A program made the translations under genes and the position numbers. The notes below the pieces were generated by a model. That model was given only the letters and a program-made list of their open reading frames with translations. It ran no database searches and was not told the DNA's origin. From NCBI GenBank assembly GCA_020747065.1, contig JAGMVK010000005.1, positions 1,178,001-1,242,000 on the forward strand: a stretch of DNA of 64,000 nucleotides, given 5' to 3'. The DNA is from Cadophora sp. MPI-SDFR-AT-0126. Taxonomy: Eukaryota; Ascomycota; Leotiomycetes; Helotiales; Ploettnerulaceae. Positions 1 through 12,300 of this stretch are shown piece by piece; position 1 is the stretch's first letter, and every line of letters starts with the position of its first letter.

Positions 1-1062
1 CGGTGACCACAGTCGACGGGCGGTAAGTCCAGTACCTCCCTCACTACCACTTGTTGTCAATTATATTGTCCTCTCTAGCCTTTATAAAAATGGCTTTAAT
101 AATTAGATTATATAAGTAAAATAGAAATAATTATTAATTTCTTATGAAACAGATAACAGCGATATCTTGAAGAAAGAAGGGGGAAGGGGGGAGGGGGAAG
201 GGGAAAAGGGAGATAAGAGAAGGTATAAAAATCTCTCCTTAAGGCTAGAAATCAAGCCTAAGAATAAGTCTATATAATACTTTTTTATAAGAATTTATCG
301 TAAGAACTGATTCCTTATATAAACAATCGTTCTTATTTCTCCCCTCATCGAAGTATCTAGTTAGATATGTAATTGGCATTGTCTATACAATCCAAATACA
401 CATTCGCCGAAGTATTTTGCCAGTTTTGAAGTGGGTGGACCCACCTTAAAGTGACGCCCCCCGTCGCTGTATCACTCCACAACTATCGTTGACTACTTGA
501 CAAGCGTGCCCCTCAAGCAAAGCCACTCCGTCCCGAACACGGCACAGAAAAGGAGAGATCCGTTTCGAGTGTGCCATATGTTTACAACTATTTGGTTATC
601 TTCATCCCGTGTTCTTAGCGTGGTCCCAGTTTGACGGTAACAATGATCGATCGTGGCAAGATCACGGCAAGCAAGGTCAGGGGTAAGGACTGGAGACAGT
701 TGTCAGCAATGAAAATTTTCATACTGAATCTAGACAGAAGTTATCCTCCTCGGGAGGTAAAGATAGTGGTACAACCAGATAACCAAAACTCGCAATGCAT
801 CAAGCAAACTCAGCAAAAACAACGAACCCTCCAATACTTTTTGTTCCCCAAATCCATTCCATGCAACCATATCAGGAACCATGCTCGCCAAAAAAAAAAA
901 AAAAAAAAAGACTCGTAAGCGACAACAAACAGAAACAAAGACCCCCTGTGAAGGGAATCGTGATACCGAACCTGACCAGAACTCAGGATAGGAGTAATGA
1001 GAATGAGACGATCAAGTTAATGAGTCCCAGACTTCTCCTTATTCGAGGATTCAGAGGTAAAC
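1..1062. other. AT-rich intergenic stretch and 3-prime flank
   Basis: No gene is supported here. Positions about 60-400 are strongly AT-rich with a G/A-only run near 170-220, the look of a RIP-degraded repeat, but no transposon protein is readable. A 19-base A run lies at 891-909. The 95- and 150-codon frames in this stretch have no recognisable domain and run through the homopolymer, so they are not called. Confidence 0.5.
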
Positions 1063-2263
1063 TTAGATGGAGCAGGCGCTATCGTAGACGACGAAGGTCT
1101 GGCCTTTGGCTGGAGCTGGGACGGACGAGGCGGCAACCGAGAAGAGACGGCAAGTTTGAGCCCCTCCGGACGTCATGGTACCGAACTCGAAGGATTTGCA
1201 TGAGGCATCGGCCTGGCAAGCAGCGCGGCAGTCGGCAACACTGTTGATGTTGGCTGGGGTGGAGATGGGGGCAGCTTGTCCAGTGGGTCCTGAGGGGGTG
1301 GCCCCACACGTGTTGCGCTTGTGCTGACCGCTGGGAGTGTTAGTATTGGTACCTGATCCGGAAGTTGAGCCAGTGTTGGAGCCAGTGTTCGTGCCAGTAT
1401 TCGAGCCAGTGTTCGAGCCAGCGTTGGAACCCGTGTTTGAGCCGGATGTGCTGGTGGCAACTCCCGTAGGGTTAGAGCTGGTTGGGACAACAGCTGGGAC
1501 TGAAGTGCAGGCCTTGTCGTATGCGATCAGGTTGGTGCTGGATTGCTTGGGAACAGAGGCAGCTGGGACAGAGTAGAGCACTGTGGAGGAGCCCAGAGTT
1601 AGTATTACCCTTTCAAGAGATGAGAGTGCCAAGATGATTCAAAGAAAGGGAAATATCGTCTGAGGAGGATTGTGGCCTGTGCCCTCCTCCTCTTCAGACA
1701 GCCTGTGAACGGGATAAAGAATTCGGAGAACACTTACTGCACTTTACAACGTTGTCAACCATGCCAAAGACAAAAGATTGGCAAGAGCCGTTGGCTTCAC
1801 ACTGGGCTTGACAGGCTTCTGCGGTGGTAATTCCAGCAGGAGTTGAGAGAGGTGCGGAGCTGCCAGTTCCAGTCGGTGCCGATCCACAAGTAGCTCTGAC
1901 AGCAAGCTTATGGGCTGGCGCGTTCGAGGTTGCAGGAGCAGTCGTTGGGACAGATGTGCAAGCCTTGTCATAGGCAACCAGAGCAGTGCTGGACTGCTTT
2001 GGGACGGAGGCAGCCGGGACTGAGTAGAGCATGCATTTGGCGGTACCATCGACGAGGCCGAAGACGAAAGACTGGCAGGAGCCATTGGCTTCGCATTGAG
2101 CCTGGCAAGCTGCTGCGGTGGCGATACCGGTGGGTTGAGAGATGGGAGCCTGACTGCCACCGGAAGATGGGGCGCTGCCACAAGTGTTGCGAACAGTGAG
2201 GGGCGATCCAGAGACCGCGGCGACGAAAGCTGAAGCAGCGATGATGGTGGTGAAGGTCTGCAT
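1063..2263 (-). CDS. Secreted protein with three PAN/apple-like cysteine-rich modules
   Basis: Two exons, 2263-1738 and 1580-1063, encode 347 residues; the 157-base intron (GTAAGT to CACAG) restores the repeat motif KCMLYSVPAASVP across the junction. Residues 1-19 form a signal peptide. Three modules share the order CG..P, then C...C...C.SF.FG, C.LYS or C.LFS, and Y-D-x-AC, resembling PAN/apple folds that bind protein or carbohydrate at the cell surface. Modules two and three are separated by a Gly-Ser-Asn-Thr repeat linker of about 40 residues. Modules one and two are nearly identical, implying recent internal duplication. I infer an extracellular wall-associated or adhesive role; no catalytic residues are visible. 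The fold assignment rests on cysteine spacing only. Confidence 0.8.
1345..1450 (-). repeat. Minisatellite coding a Gly-Ser-Asn-Thr linker
   Basis: Tandem imperfect 12- to 18-base units (GAGCCAGTGTT-like on the plus strand) encode the repeated GSNTG linker between modules two and three of the secreted protein. Such tracts commonly vary in length between strains. Confidence 0.75.
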
Positions 2264-2386
2264 GTCTGCTGAGGCTTGGAAAATGGCGGAAAATTGGAGG
2301 GAGAGAATGTAGATTGCTGAGTTTTGAGATTGACGTTGAAGATTGCAAGTAAGGGGATGAGAAACCGGAAAATGAAAAGCTGAAAA

Positions 2387-2451
2387 GGAAATTGAGTAGG
2401 AAACTGAGTAGGAACTGAGTAGGAAACTGAGTAAGAAATCTGACTAGGAAA
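2387..2451. repeat. 11-13 base tandem repeat in the 5-prime leader
   Basis: Five consecutive units of the form GGAAACTGAGTA (11 to 13 bases each, with substitutions) lie about 125-190 bases upstream of the ATG at 2263, probably in the promoter or 5-prime UTR of the secreted PAN-like gene. Confidence 0.8.
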
Positions 2452-2504
2452 TGAAGATGAGGATGAGAGTGAGGAAAGAATACTTCGGGCGGGATTCATC
2501 TCTG

Positions 2505-2511
2505 CTTTATA
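2505..2511 (-). promoter_or_regulatory. TATA-like box
   Basis: TATAAAG on the minus strand about 245 bases before the ATG at 2263, upstream of the leader repeat; consistent with a TATA box for the secreted PAN-like gene. Sequence-only call. Confidence 0.45.
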
Positions 2512-3123
2512 GCAATCAGGCCACAGCCAATTCTTCGTTAAATTTACCCAATATTGCAACACAAGTACAGACAGTCCACCTTGAGGCTAGCAGGTAGATA
2601 GCCGCAAGCATTGATGATGGAGAAGTCTGGACAGGAGACACGCCTTGGTGACGTGAGCACTCAGCCCTGCAAGGACAAGACACTTCAAGCTTTTGGAGGG
2701 CAGTAAACCCCGGTGCGCCAATATGGAGATGCTGTACAAGGCACATCATTGGGTCAAAGAAAAGGGTCGTTCGAAAACGCCTCGCTTGTTCATGACAACA
2801 ACGCTAGGACCTTGAGCAGATCTTACAAACATCCACGAGTCCCGATGGACAAAAATAACTCGGCATTCAAAATGCCCGCATTTTCATCTCGATGAAAGTG
2901 GACTCACTCCGCATCGGGAACAACGCCGCTGAGCTTAATCTAAAGAAAGAGCTTCGCATTGGAAGTATGGAGATATCATGTGGATAGACACGAATATGTC
3001 CATCCAACTTGGAGAAATAACCAAAAGTAAACAGGGAAAGACGGTGCAAGTAGACTTTAAAATGCAAGGGCAGAGAGAATCTTAACGTCTGCTGGTTGCG
3101 CAACTTACGCAACGATGCACGTT
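2512..3123. other. Intergenic, nothing convincing
   Basis: Only short overlapping frames without domain, signal peptide or splice support; no repeat or RNA structure seen apart from the TATA-like site at its edge. Confidence 0.5.
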
Positions 3124-3444
3124 TCAGCAGACGTGTTTCTCAGCTTTCAGGACAGTGAACCTTTGCGAGAGATCCTGACGGGACTCGCCATTGCTACAAA
3201 AACGCATGACAGCCACTTTCAGGTTGTTGTTGGGTAATAGGAACAAAAATATACAGATGGCATAATCCGATGTGGAGAATAGAGACGTTGCAGAGGACCG
3301 ATCATTATGTTTCTGGTGTAACTGGTGACGTCCACCCTGAGCCGCGTTTGATGCCTCGGAGAGCGTCCGTTTAGAGCTGCTTCTATCCGAGTGTTGAGCT
3401 TGTGCAATGACGAAGATGCACAGAACTTTGAAGGAAGTCAACAT
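3124..3444 (-). CDS. Possible small secreted protein (hypothetical)
   Basis: From the internal ATG at 3444 the frame runs 106 codons. The first 17 residues (MLTSFKVLCIFVIAQAQ) have the charge and hydrophobicity of a signal peptide, followed by a basic, polar chain and a second hydrophobic patch (YAICIFLFLLP). There is no recognised domain and only two cysteines near the C-terminus. It lies between unrelated genes with no other coding signal on either strand. Chance open frames of this size occur, so this is a weak call that needs expression support. Confidence 0.25.
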   Translation of the reverse strand: MLTSFKVLCIFVIAQAQHSDRSSSKRTLSEASNAAQGGRHQLHQKHNDRSSATSLFSTSDYAICIFLFLLPNNNLKVAVMRFCSNGESRQDLSQRFTVLKAEKHVC

Positions 3445-3688
3445 ACGAGTTACATGATTGTACGTACAGCATCTTCTTGAGTCAAGATGCGCGCAGCCAG
3501 ACATTGATGGTATTGTTGATATCGGGAAGTTGATTTTGAGGTGTTGACGTTTGGTAAGGCCAAGACCAGGATGTCAGCACTAGCGCAGGACCCCAGATTC
3601 TCAATTTCCCCCCTGGAGAGCATCCTTCAACCTCACGAGTTAAGCCAACTCTCAGCCACCTTCTCACGTCTCCTCTAGCACTACGAAA

Positions 3689-4929
3689 ATGGCACCAATT
3701 CCCTCCACCGCGCCCAAGAAGTCACTCGGAAATGTCGTCGTAATCGGTGGATGTGGGTTCTTAGGACACCACATCGTCAACCTGTTGCACGACACCTATA
3801 CCTCCAAGATCTCCGTTCTAGACCTCCACACCTCGCGCAACAGACATTCCTCCTCAGCAGTAACATACTACGACGGCGACATTACATCTGTCTCTTCGCT
3901 GATCAGTATTTTTGAGAAGATCAAGCCAGATGTAGTCATCCACACGGCGTCGCCGAACCTGATGGGCGCGAACAACGATCTCTATTATAAGGTTAACGTT
4001 GAAGGGACAAAATGTGTCATTGAGGCATGTCAGAAGACTAGCGTCAAGGCATTGGTATATACCAGCTCTGCGAGTGTTATTTCAGATACGATCAATGATC
4101 TGGTAAATGCGGATGAGAGGTGGCCTGTTATTCCAGCCAAGGCACAGGCGGAGTATTATTCTACAACGAAGGTACACTTCCATCCTTTCTTCCTCTATGA
4201 TCGTCTCTTCAACTTGGCTTTCATGACATACCGAAATGTCCCCATTCCAATTGACACAAAGGCTAACACATCCCCTGCCTCCAGGCCCAAGCCGAAGCCC
4301 TCGTCCTCGCCGCAAACCGCTCCCCAACAGCACCCAACTTCCTAACGTGCTCTATCCGCCCAGCCGGCATCTTTGGCGAAGGCGATGTTCAACTCATCCC
4401 CCCTATAATCAACGTTCACCGCACCAACAAAACTGGCTTCCAACTCGGCGAGAACAAGAACCTCTTCGACTTCACCTACGTTCTGAACGTCGCGCACGCC
4501 CACCTCCTCGCCGCACACGCCCTCCTTCAAACCTACAAGCTCGCCACCGCGCCTCTGGACCACGAGAAAGTGGATGGCGAAGCCTTCTTCGTAACGAATG
4601 ATGAGCCTGTATATTTCTGGGATTTTGCTAGGGCGGTGTGGAAGGCTGCCGGGAGTGAGAAGGGTACCGAACATGTGTGGGTCATTGGGAGGGATGTGGG
4701 GATGAGTATCGGGGCGGTACTAGAGTGGGGGATGTGGGTTGTGGGGAGGACGCCGAAGTTGACGAGACGGCAGGTGAGGTATAGTACTATGACGAGGTAT
4801 TATGATTGTGGGAAGGCGAAGAGAAGGTTGGGGTATAAGCCTTTAGTCGGCTTACAGGAAGGTGTTACGAGGGCGGTGGGTTGGTTTGAGGAGCAGAGGG
4901 TTAAGGAGGGGGAGAAGAAGGGTCAGTGA
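3689..4929 (+). CDS. ERG26: Sterol-4-alpha-carboxylate 3-dehydrogenase (Erg26-like, 3-beta-HSD family)
   Basis: Exons 3689-4171 and 4285-4929 encode 375 residues, the usual length for this family. The N-terminal Rossmann motif GGCGFLG (20-26) binds NAD(P), DGDI follows beta-strand three, and the catalytic pair is Tyr157/Lys161 in YYSTTK; the intron splits exactly after this motif and the second exon continues AQAEALVLAAN. The downstream IRPAGIFGEGD and FDFTYVLNVAHAH blocks are typical of Erg26. The family oxidatively decarboxylates the C4 carboxyl group of sterol intermediates on the ER in ergosterol synthesis. A hydrophobic patch near residues 290-305 could anchor it in the membrane. Fungi can carry Erg26-related paralogues in secondary metabolism, so the exact substrate is inferred. 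Confidence 0.82.
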
Positions 4930-5623
4930 AGTGTTCGACGAGGAGCTGGTGTTGTGACGCAAAACCTGGGATTTCAACGATCTTGTGTCTCTTCAGAGGG
5001 AAGAGACTCTTTTCACCGAGTTACATAATCGGTGATTTAATGGTACACAGACAGATAGTGCAAGGATATGTAACTTCACCTTAATGATATGGCTGGAGCA
5101 TCAGGAGACATTTACTTTCTGAATGTTCCCGAGACACCCAAGATATTACACGCATCATGGTGAAAAGTACTGCGTATAAAAAATTCAACTCGCTAAAGAG
5201 CATCATAATGCGCTATGACTATCACTCGCTAAACGCCCCTATCCATCCCAATCCTTCCCAGCCATCCCATCCATCCATGTCATAATCGAAATTTCATAGC
5301 ATGGGCGAAAATCGATCCAGCAACCAAACCCAGCCCAGTAACTCCAGTACTTGCAAGCATCCAGAGTAGAAAAGGAAAGAAATAAGTCAATGTCATAGCG
5401 CCTTTGGTTTCGTTGTCTAGGTGAGAAGAAAGTGAAGTTCTCGGGGAAGGGTTCGCTCGAAGTTCAAAGGACGGCCCTAAAACACAGGGAACATTCGCAT
5501 GGAATTGTGGAGGCGCTCGTATGCTAGGTGAGTTCCATTTCGTTGGTCGATTGCTTGATTCATGCCGCTTATTCCCTGATTTACGTTAGACAACTTGATA
5601 AATGAGATAGGTAGATAAATGAC
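4930..5623. other. Convergent 3-prime ends, no gene
   Basis: The tail-to-tail gap between the Erg26-like gene and the E2 gene holds presumed 3-prime UTRs; no coding frame, repeat or RNA was recognised. Confidence 0.6.
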
Positions 5624-7348
5624 TTACTCCATGCTTCGTTGAACAGCTCTCCGAAGCTTGCGGTTGTACGTCTTCTTATCGTCCTCAGAGCCCCAGTACA
5701 ACTTGGCAGCCTCGGGGTTGACCATCGTTCTCGGATCGTAAGGCGGGGATTCCTCTTCTAGTGCCTCGATGATGGCTTCGATATGTGACTTCACATCTTC
5801 AGCTCGTCTCGAAGTGTAGCAAGGAGTACCGTCAGATGCTATTCGGTGGTGGAAGAGTTGGGTCTCGAATTTTGCTCTTGGTTGTTCTTCGGGGAAACGT
5901 GGGCTAAAGAAGAGCTTGATTCGGAAGAGGCCACCATCAAGATTAGTCATTGGACGTCCGAAATAAGTGATCGACCAGACAAAAGGGTTCTTGTCGACCA
6001 ATTCGATGTCTAGAGTGACGTTCTTGTCCCGTTTGTACGCCTCGACAACCTGCTCGTACTGGCGTTGGAGATTCGAGGAGACTCCGCTTTCCTTCTTCTT
6101 TGACACCAAACCCTCCTCAGCCCATCTGTCGGTCTCGGCATCCATCGTCTTGCGAATCAGCCGTAGACGTCGCTCAAGCTCGGTATAGTTGAACTTTCCT
6201 TCCATACCATTTCCAGTACACTCGAAGGGCATCCGGACGAATTGCTGTCCATCGGCAACATCGGCCTTAGCCTTGCTGATCGCGAGGAGGTACGATTCAT
6301 AATACCAGAGGAACCGGCGTTTGCAAAGGTCCTTAAATGGATCAAAGTTTGCAGAAGCTTCATCGAAGTCCCGGTCAATATCGGCATCCGTATCGCTATC
6401 GTCTCCACCCACTACAGACTGTTCTTGGACGGCTCCGGATGGCGAAATGCCTAGGTACTCTTCGAGCCGCTGGATAACAGAAATTCGGAGAGATTCATGG
6501 CGGATCTAGATTCCATGTCAGTATAGTCCATCCTTGGCAAGACCACTCCCCCACCTTGTTTACGTAGTCTTTCTGGTTCTTCTTGTCACCCTCCTCATTC
6601 GCAGTTTCAAAGCCTGGCTCGTTCTCGTATGGATTTGAGGACATCAGACTCTGAATCGAGATCAGAATCGATTCCAGGCCCTGTGCAGACGACCATTCTT
6701 CCCCTCGCTCGCCTCGCCATGTGCTGTTCTCATATCAGCCTCAGTCCATCCTATTTTCCATGTATGTCCTACCCAAGAATCGACCTAGAAGTTCGTGTCA
6801 GCTCAAGTCTCTGAGCATAATCTGTGAAGCCACTCACAAGCAGACCTTTCCCCCAGCATAGATATTTGGGTTGAAACGACATCTGCCTCCGTTTGTAGTC
6901 GTCGCAATCACCGATGGTGCCTTCCCTGGATAGTCTGTACCTTTCTCAACGTTTTGTCCTTACTCTTCTCTAGAACGATCATACCTCTGCCGAATTTGAC
7001 CGCGAACTAACAGAACATTAGCAAAAGTCTATCACAGCCTCAACAAAGTCTAACAAACCTCGAAGAAACCAAACTCGTATGGTGTTTCTGGAGGGCCGAT
7101 TATAATTGCCTTCACGTTCCGTACATCGACGTCTCGACATGCGACGGCCAGGGCTGTACACAAGATCCGTCAGTTCGGCAATCCCCGCGAAAAGAAACCG
7201 CAGATTAGCTGGAGGTTTTACACAGATCCGAGGACTTCTGAAGGTCTGATAATTCCTATGAAATTGAATCGTCAGCCTCGCGACCCCACCATGATGCGCC
7301 ATTTCCAAAACGTACTCTCGTAATACGGATTATGGAGTGATTCGACAT
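5624..7348 (-). CDS. Ubiquitin-conjugating enzyme with two UBC folds (UBE2Z-like N-terminal domain)
   Basis: Eight exons (7348-7316, 7255-7222, 7153-7059, 7006-6985, 6934-6838, 6784-6773, 6723-6555, 6505-5624) join in frame to 447 residues. The first UBC fold (about 5-150) reads FNPNIYAGGKVCLSILGTW, with catalytic Cys93 and the UBE2Z-type sequence QSLMSSNPYENEPGFE, so it should accept a ubiquitin-like protein from an E1. After an acidic linker a second fold (about 290-435) has HHRIASDGTPCY, placing Cys383 where an E2 catalytic cysteine sits. Exon six is only 12 bases, exon four 22. The C-terminal half is one uninterrupted exon. Whether the second domain is catalytic or a binding module is unknown. 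It runs tail-to-tail with the Erg26-like gene. Confidence 0.85.
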
Positions 7349-9302
7349 GGTGGACGATCAACTGTTCGCCGTAGAGTCAAGGTCTTTTCTTTTCTTTCGC
7401 AGGTTCATATGGTAAGCCGAGTTGTAGTGAAGAAGAGGTGGTGGACGTTGGTAGAAGTAGTAGTGGAGTCTAAAAGAGGAAGCGTTTCCAGTTGGTGCGG
7501 GAAACAAGGCAGGCAGACCTCTGCTTGGCGCCCCAGCTAAGGTGAGGCTGAAGCTGAACTCTAATCTGTAAGTAAATACTCACTTCATACATCAGGTGCC
7601 TTTTGTTTCTAGAAATACGAAGACACTTAGCTTGTAAATTGAAATTTGGCATGGTTTTACTCATACTCTTCTTCATATTGAATTTTGGTGGGCAATGTAC
7701 CTTTCGTCGGGTTTCACTGCAGGTCTCCTTCTCGGTGATGAGCTGGCAGGACTACTTTGAACAGACATGACGAAGAAAGCCTAAGCCTCTCAATTCAAGA
7801 GATATCATTTATTACGAAAGAGATCATAAAATCTAATTTGTGTCAATGTTCAATATTTTGACTCTCATCCGTGACGTGCTGGGTCAATGAGGAGTACTTC
7901 TACCATTGTGGTCCTTAAACCAGGGAAAGGTAAAACTGTCAGTGTTAAAATATGTGAGGAGGGTGCATTGACCAGCATCAGAACAGCTAAGTAGATAGAG
8001 AGCCTATAACGGCCAATAGGGCTTTGCTCAAATCGCTTTTGAGGAGCAAAATCTAGAAAACGGGATAGTGCATGAACTCCTAGATATGAAAAGAGATATT
8101 TCCACTGTGTTTGTAAGTCATCCGCGCGCTTGTAGCCATAGAGCAAAGGCGTCTAGGCGGCCTGTGGACAAATATATGAAAATGTAGGGAATACCAGCCT
8201 GTTTGATATATTGCTCAACATCTTGGCCTGCTCTAATTACAATAATTTCGCCTTGACGATTCTTACCCTAGCCAAGATCTAACCTGGCTGAAGTGTTGTG
8301 CCCGTCCAAATTGCAACAAAGTGCCAAGCCAAGAGGGACCTGGTTTGAGGAATGCCACGGGCGAATCTCTATTACTTCCAGAACACTGGGATTTATCAAG
8401 GACTTGGCTTGAAATTTGATCTACTCATGGGTATTGGACTGGATCCCAGATATTGAGAAAAACCTGAAGACTACTACTATAATATGGTTTGGTGGTAGGA
8501 TTACCGTAAGTTGAGCTCATGTGAGATTTTATTACTTCACAGATAGAAATGAGATCTAAACGTGGTTCGGCATGGGCTTGCTGGCACTTCTTGGTGCCTG
8601 AGGCCTAAATCCACTAATTTCTCCACCATCCGACCTCCAGCTCCTCAAGCGGGACGAGACGAGAGTACATCCCTCAGGACAAAACCTCAAACTGGGAGCG
8701 ACTCGAATTACAACCTCTTTGCACTTTGTCGCTGGCGTCTCTCTCGTTCATCACAATCACGACGCTCCCTACCGTTGGCGAGCACTGGACGTAATCTTGC
8801 AGGAGGATTCAGGGCTTAGCGGGCGCAATCCACTCGCAGAAAGACTCCCAGTCAAGACTCGAAGTCCAACCTCAGCAATTGCTTCTCACCGACACCACGC
8901 GACTGAGTCGTAGCAAATTCAACATCACGTCCTTTACCTCCCAATCATCAAAAAGACTAGGGTTTATCCCACAAACAAACTAAGAGGGGTTACTTGGGAC
9001 GATATTGCTCCTGGCGAAGTGTTCATGTTTCAGGTGTTGCGGGCAGGATATTCGAGTCGCCAGCTCCTGGTTGCACATACACAGGCCCGTCAATTTGATC
9101 CTCGCGATTCAACCACGTCAGGATCTGCGCAGTAATCAGGACTATTAGTCCAAGTCCGCTCTTGCGTCCTCTGCCCAACACCCTCAACCTGGCTCCTACA
9201 ATTTAACGAGATCGACCTCTCAATTCCTGCCACTCCAAAAGCTGCCCTGTGCAAGCGACATACCTGTGGCTCAAAATAGAAGGAATATAGTCTGGCCTGG
9301 GC
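7349..9302. other. Long divergent intergenic region
   Basis: About 1.95 kb between the divergent E2 and RhoGAP genes. Likely promoters and a long RhoGAP leader; the frames present (for example 93 codons at 7865-8146 minus) lack domains and splice continuity. No repeat or RNA gene recognised. Confidence 0.5.
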
Positions 9303-12300
9303 ATGATGAGTCCTCAGTCAGAAGGAGGGCCGTCTGGCCAACATGGTGGTCAGTATACAGCATATGATCCAGACAGAGGCAGCTTTCCTGCAGATTATAC
9401 CAGACAATACCACCCTGAGGATAGGGGTCGATACCAAGGGGAGAGAGAAGGGCCAGATGGAACACTTCCCAGACCCAATGGGGCGTTCGCGTCAGACAAC
9501 AGGCTTGCTGCATCACCCTCTGGAAGTGCAAGTGGGAGAGAGAGGGATAGGGAAACTGGATTAGCGAAGACAAGCGGAGAACGCAACCGATCAAGGACAA
9601 GAAATGGGAGGACTGCGTCAGGACAGCTGAGACTCTGCAAGAAATGCGGCGAACCTTTGACGGGGCAATTTGTTCGAGCTTTGGGTGGCACATTTCATCT
9701 GGACTGCTTCAGATGCCGAGTAAGTCCTTTCTTTTTGGCTCTTTCATTTCCAACTTTCCTCTGACTCCTTTCTTAGGACTGCGGAGAGATAGTAGCTTCG
9801 AAATTCTTCCCAGTTGATGACGAGGACGGCGAAGGCCAATACCCACTCTGCGAAACCGACTACTTTCGAAGACTAGATTTAATATGCTACAAATGTAACG
9901 GCGCCTTGCGAGGATCATACATTACTGCCCTGGAACGGAAATACCACATTGACCACTTCACGTGTTCAGTTTGTCCTACCGTGTTTGGAGCACAAGACAG
10001 TTATTATGAGCACGATGGGCAGGTCTATTGTCATTATCACTATTCAACTCAATTTGCACAAAGATGTAATGGATGTCAAACTGCGATCCTCAAACAGTTT
10101 GTGGAAATTTTTCGAAATGGTCAGAACCAGCATTGGCACCCTGAGTGCTATATGATTCACAAGTTCTGGAATGTTCGCCTGGCTTCATCTCAAGAGAAGC
10201 AAGACAGGGAGGAGATAAACACAATTGAGGATACAACAGATGAGGCAGGTCGAAATGCTATCCGAGATCTGGAGGAGAGAATGGAGGAGAAAGTATACAA
10301 GATCTGGAGTGTTCTTTCAACCTTTGAGGAATCCTCGGCCGCTTGTATCTCCGATATGCTGCTGCATGTAAGCAATGGCGCCTATGTCGACGGGGTTCTG
10401 GTCGCTAAGAAGTTTATCTGGCATGTGGATATCCTGTTCCGTTCTGCTGATAAGCTTGATTCCACCATGTCCACGCTTGGCCCAAAAGGTAAGCGACTCC
10501 AGCTTGTTCGTTTCAAATATGCTAACATTACCAGGACTGTCGTACTCAAGAGAGGCGAAGCTGCTTTGCAAGAAGATCGTAGCGTTCTTTTCGCTTCTGT
10601 CGAAAAGCCAAGAAGGAGGTGTCAGAAAGCTTGGAGTTACTCAAGAGCTGCTTGCGCTGGTAACTGGTCTGGCTCATTATCTGAAGCTACTCATTAGGAT
10701 ATGCCTGCAGGGCGCCTTGAAGGTTGAGCGGGAGCATCAGAGTTCGCAATGTCTGCAGGAATTTTTGGACGATCTTGGGGATATGGAAGCCATCAAGAAT
10801 GAGGACTCTCTCGAAACTACCACAGGAACATCAAACCTCGGCAGCTCAAATCCAGATCAATGTGTCAATTGTCGGAGAACCATCGAAGATGAATGCACTC
10901 GATTAGGAGAGCGGAGATGGCACTTGAGTTGCCTCAAATGCGCCAACTGTGCTCGAGAACTTGGACAAAACCTTGAGGATGCCCGATGGAGCGAACTGGA
11001 TCAAAGAGTCTTCTGCAACACTTGTGAAGGACGGACTCAAGGATTGGTCGGTGGATTCGAACGGGTAACAAGACTTCAAGAATACGTTTTCTTGTTGCGA
11101 GTTTCCCTGGCTAGACTGCTGGACATGCTGCGAACTAGTGGCAGTCTTCCGCACACTTCCGATGACCCAAACTTGAACGGATACGACTCTTCTGAAGGTC
11201 ATCGTTTGCCTGCTCTAAGCGAGGCACCCTTGTTGAAATCTGATACTCGTTCGAAGTCTTACGGCGGCAATTCGGACGACAAGCGTGCCTCTTCTTCCTA
11301 CGAGAATACACTCAATGATGTCCGTCGGCTGCGAAGTACACGTATGGACAAGCACCTATCATCAACTATCAAGAAGGCGCGAACTTCGCGGGTATTGGAG
11401 GGTCCAGATGGTCGAGGATTAAGACCAGGATCCGCTGGAGCCGACGGTTCCGATCAACGGGACCCTAACCTCGAGTCAGTTGAAGAAAGAGATGGTGCTG
11501 GAGAGTCGCGCACGGAGCTCATGTTCAGTGGCAGTAACGGTATTACTCTGGATGACATCCCGAGAATTGTTGCAGCTGAGCAAGCTAAGGAGCAACGCCC
11601 AAACGCCTATAAGCATGCTCGCCATGAAATGTTCCGAACCTCAATCACTGAGCCAAAGCTTATCAACGGCCACCAGCGCAATTTGTCCAGTGGCAATCCT
11701 CTTGATCAACCTGGTGCTGGAGAGCCGTCTCCCCAAAGACGAGAAGGCAAGAGATACTTTTCCGAGCTTTCTGCTTTGGAGTATTTTATTGTCCGACACG
11801 TAGCTGTTATTGCAATGCAACCGATGCTCGAGGGCCACTTCACGATGGAGGAGCTTCTCAATTTGATCGAGACCAGGAAACCCACGTTTTGGACAAAGGT
11901 TGGCAAAGCGCTCAAGACTGACGGCAAGAAAGGCGGAAAGAAAAAGGGTGTCTTCGGTGTACCCCTTGAGGTTATCATCGATAGGGACGGTGCAGACTCA
12001 ACTGAGGGCATTGGCCCTGGCGCACTACGCATCCCAGCAATGGTTGATGATGCTGTGACGACTATGCGGAAGATGGACCTTTCGGTTGAAGGTGTATTCA
12101 GGAAGAACGGTAACATCAAGCGTCTAAACGATACTATGGCCACCATCGACAGAGATGGTTGCGAGGCGGTCGACTTCTCGAAGGAAAACGTCGTTCAGGT
12201 TGCTGCTATACTCAAGAAATACCTTCGCGAGCTTCCAGATCCACTACTGACCTTTAAGCTACACCGACTCTTCATTGCATCACAGAAGATTACGGACGAG

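Noticed and set aside
1744..2562. 272-codon minus-strand frame
   Set aside because: Overlaps the secreted PAN-like gene in another frame and includes its leader repeat; no signal peptide or domain.
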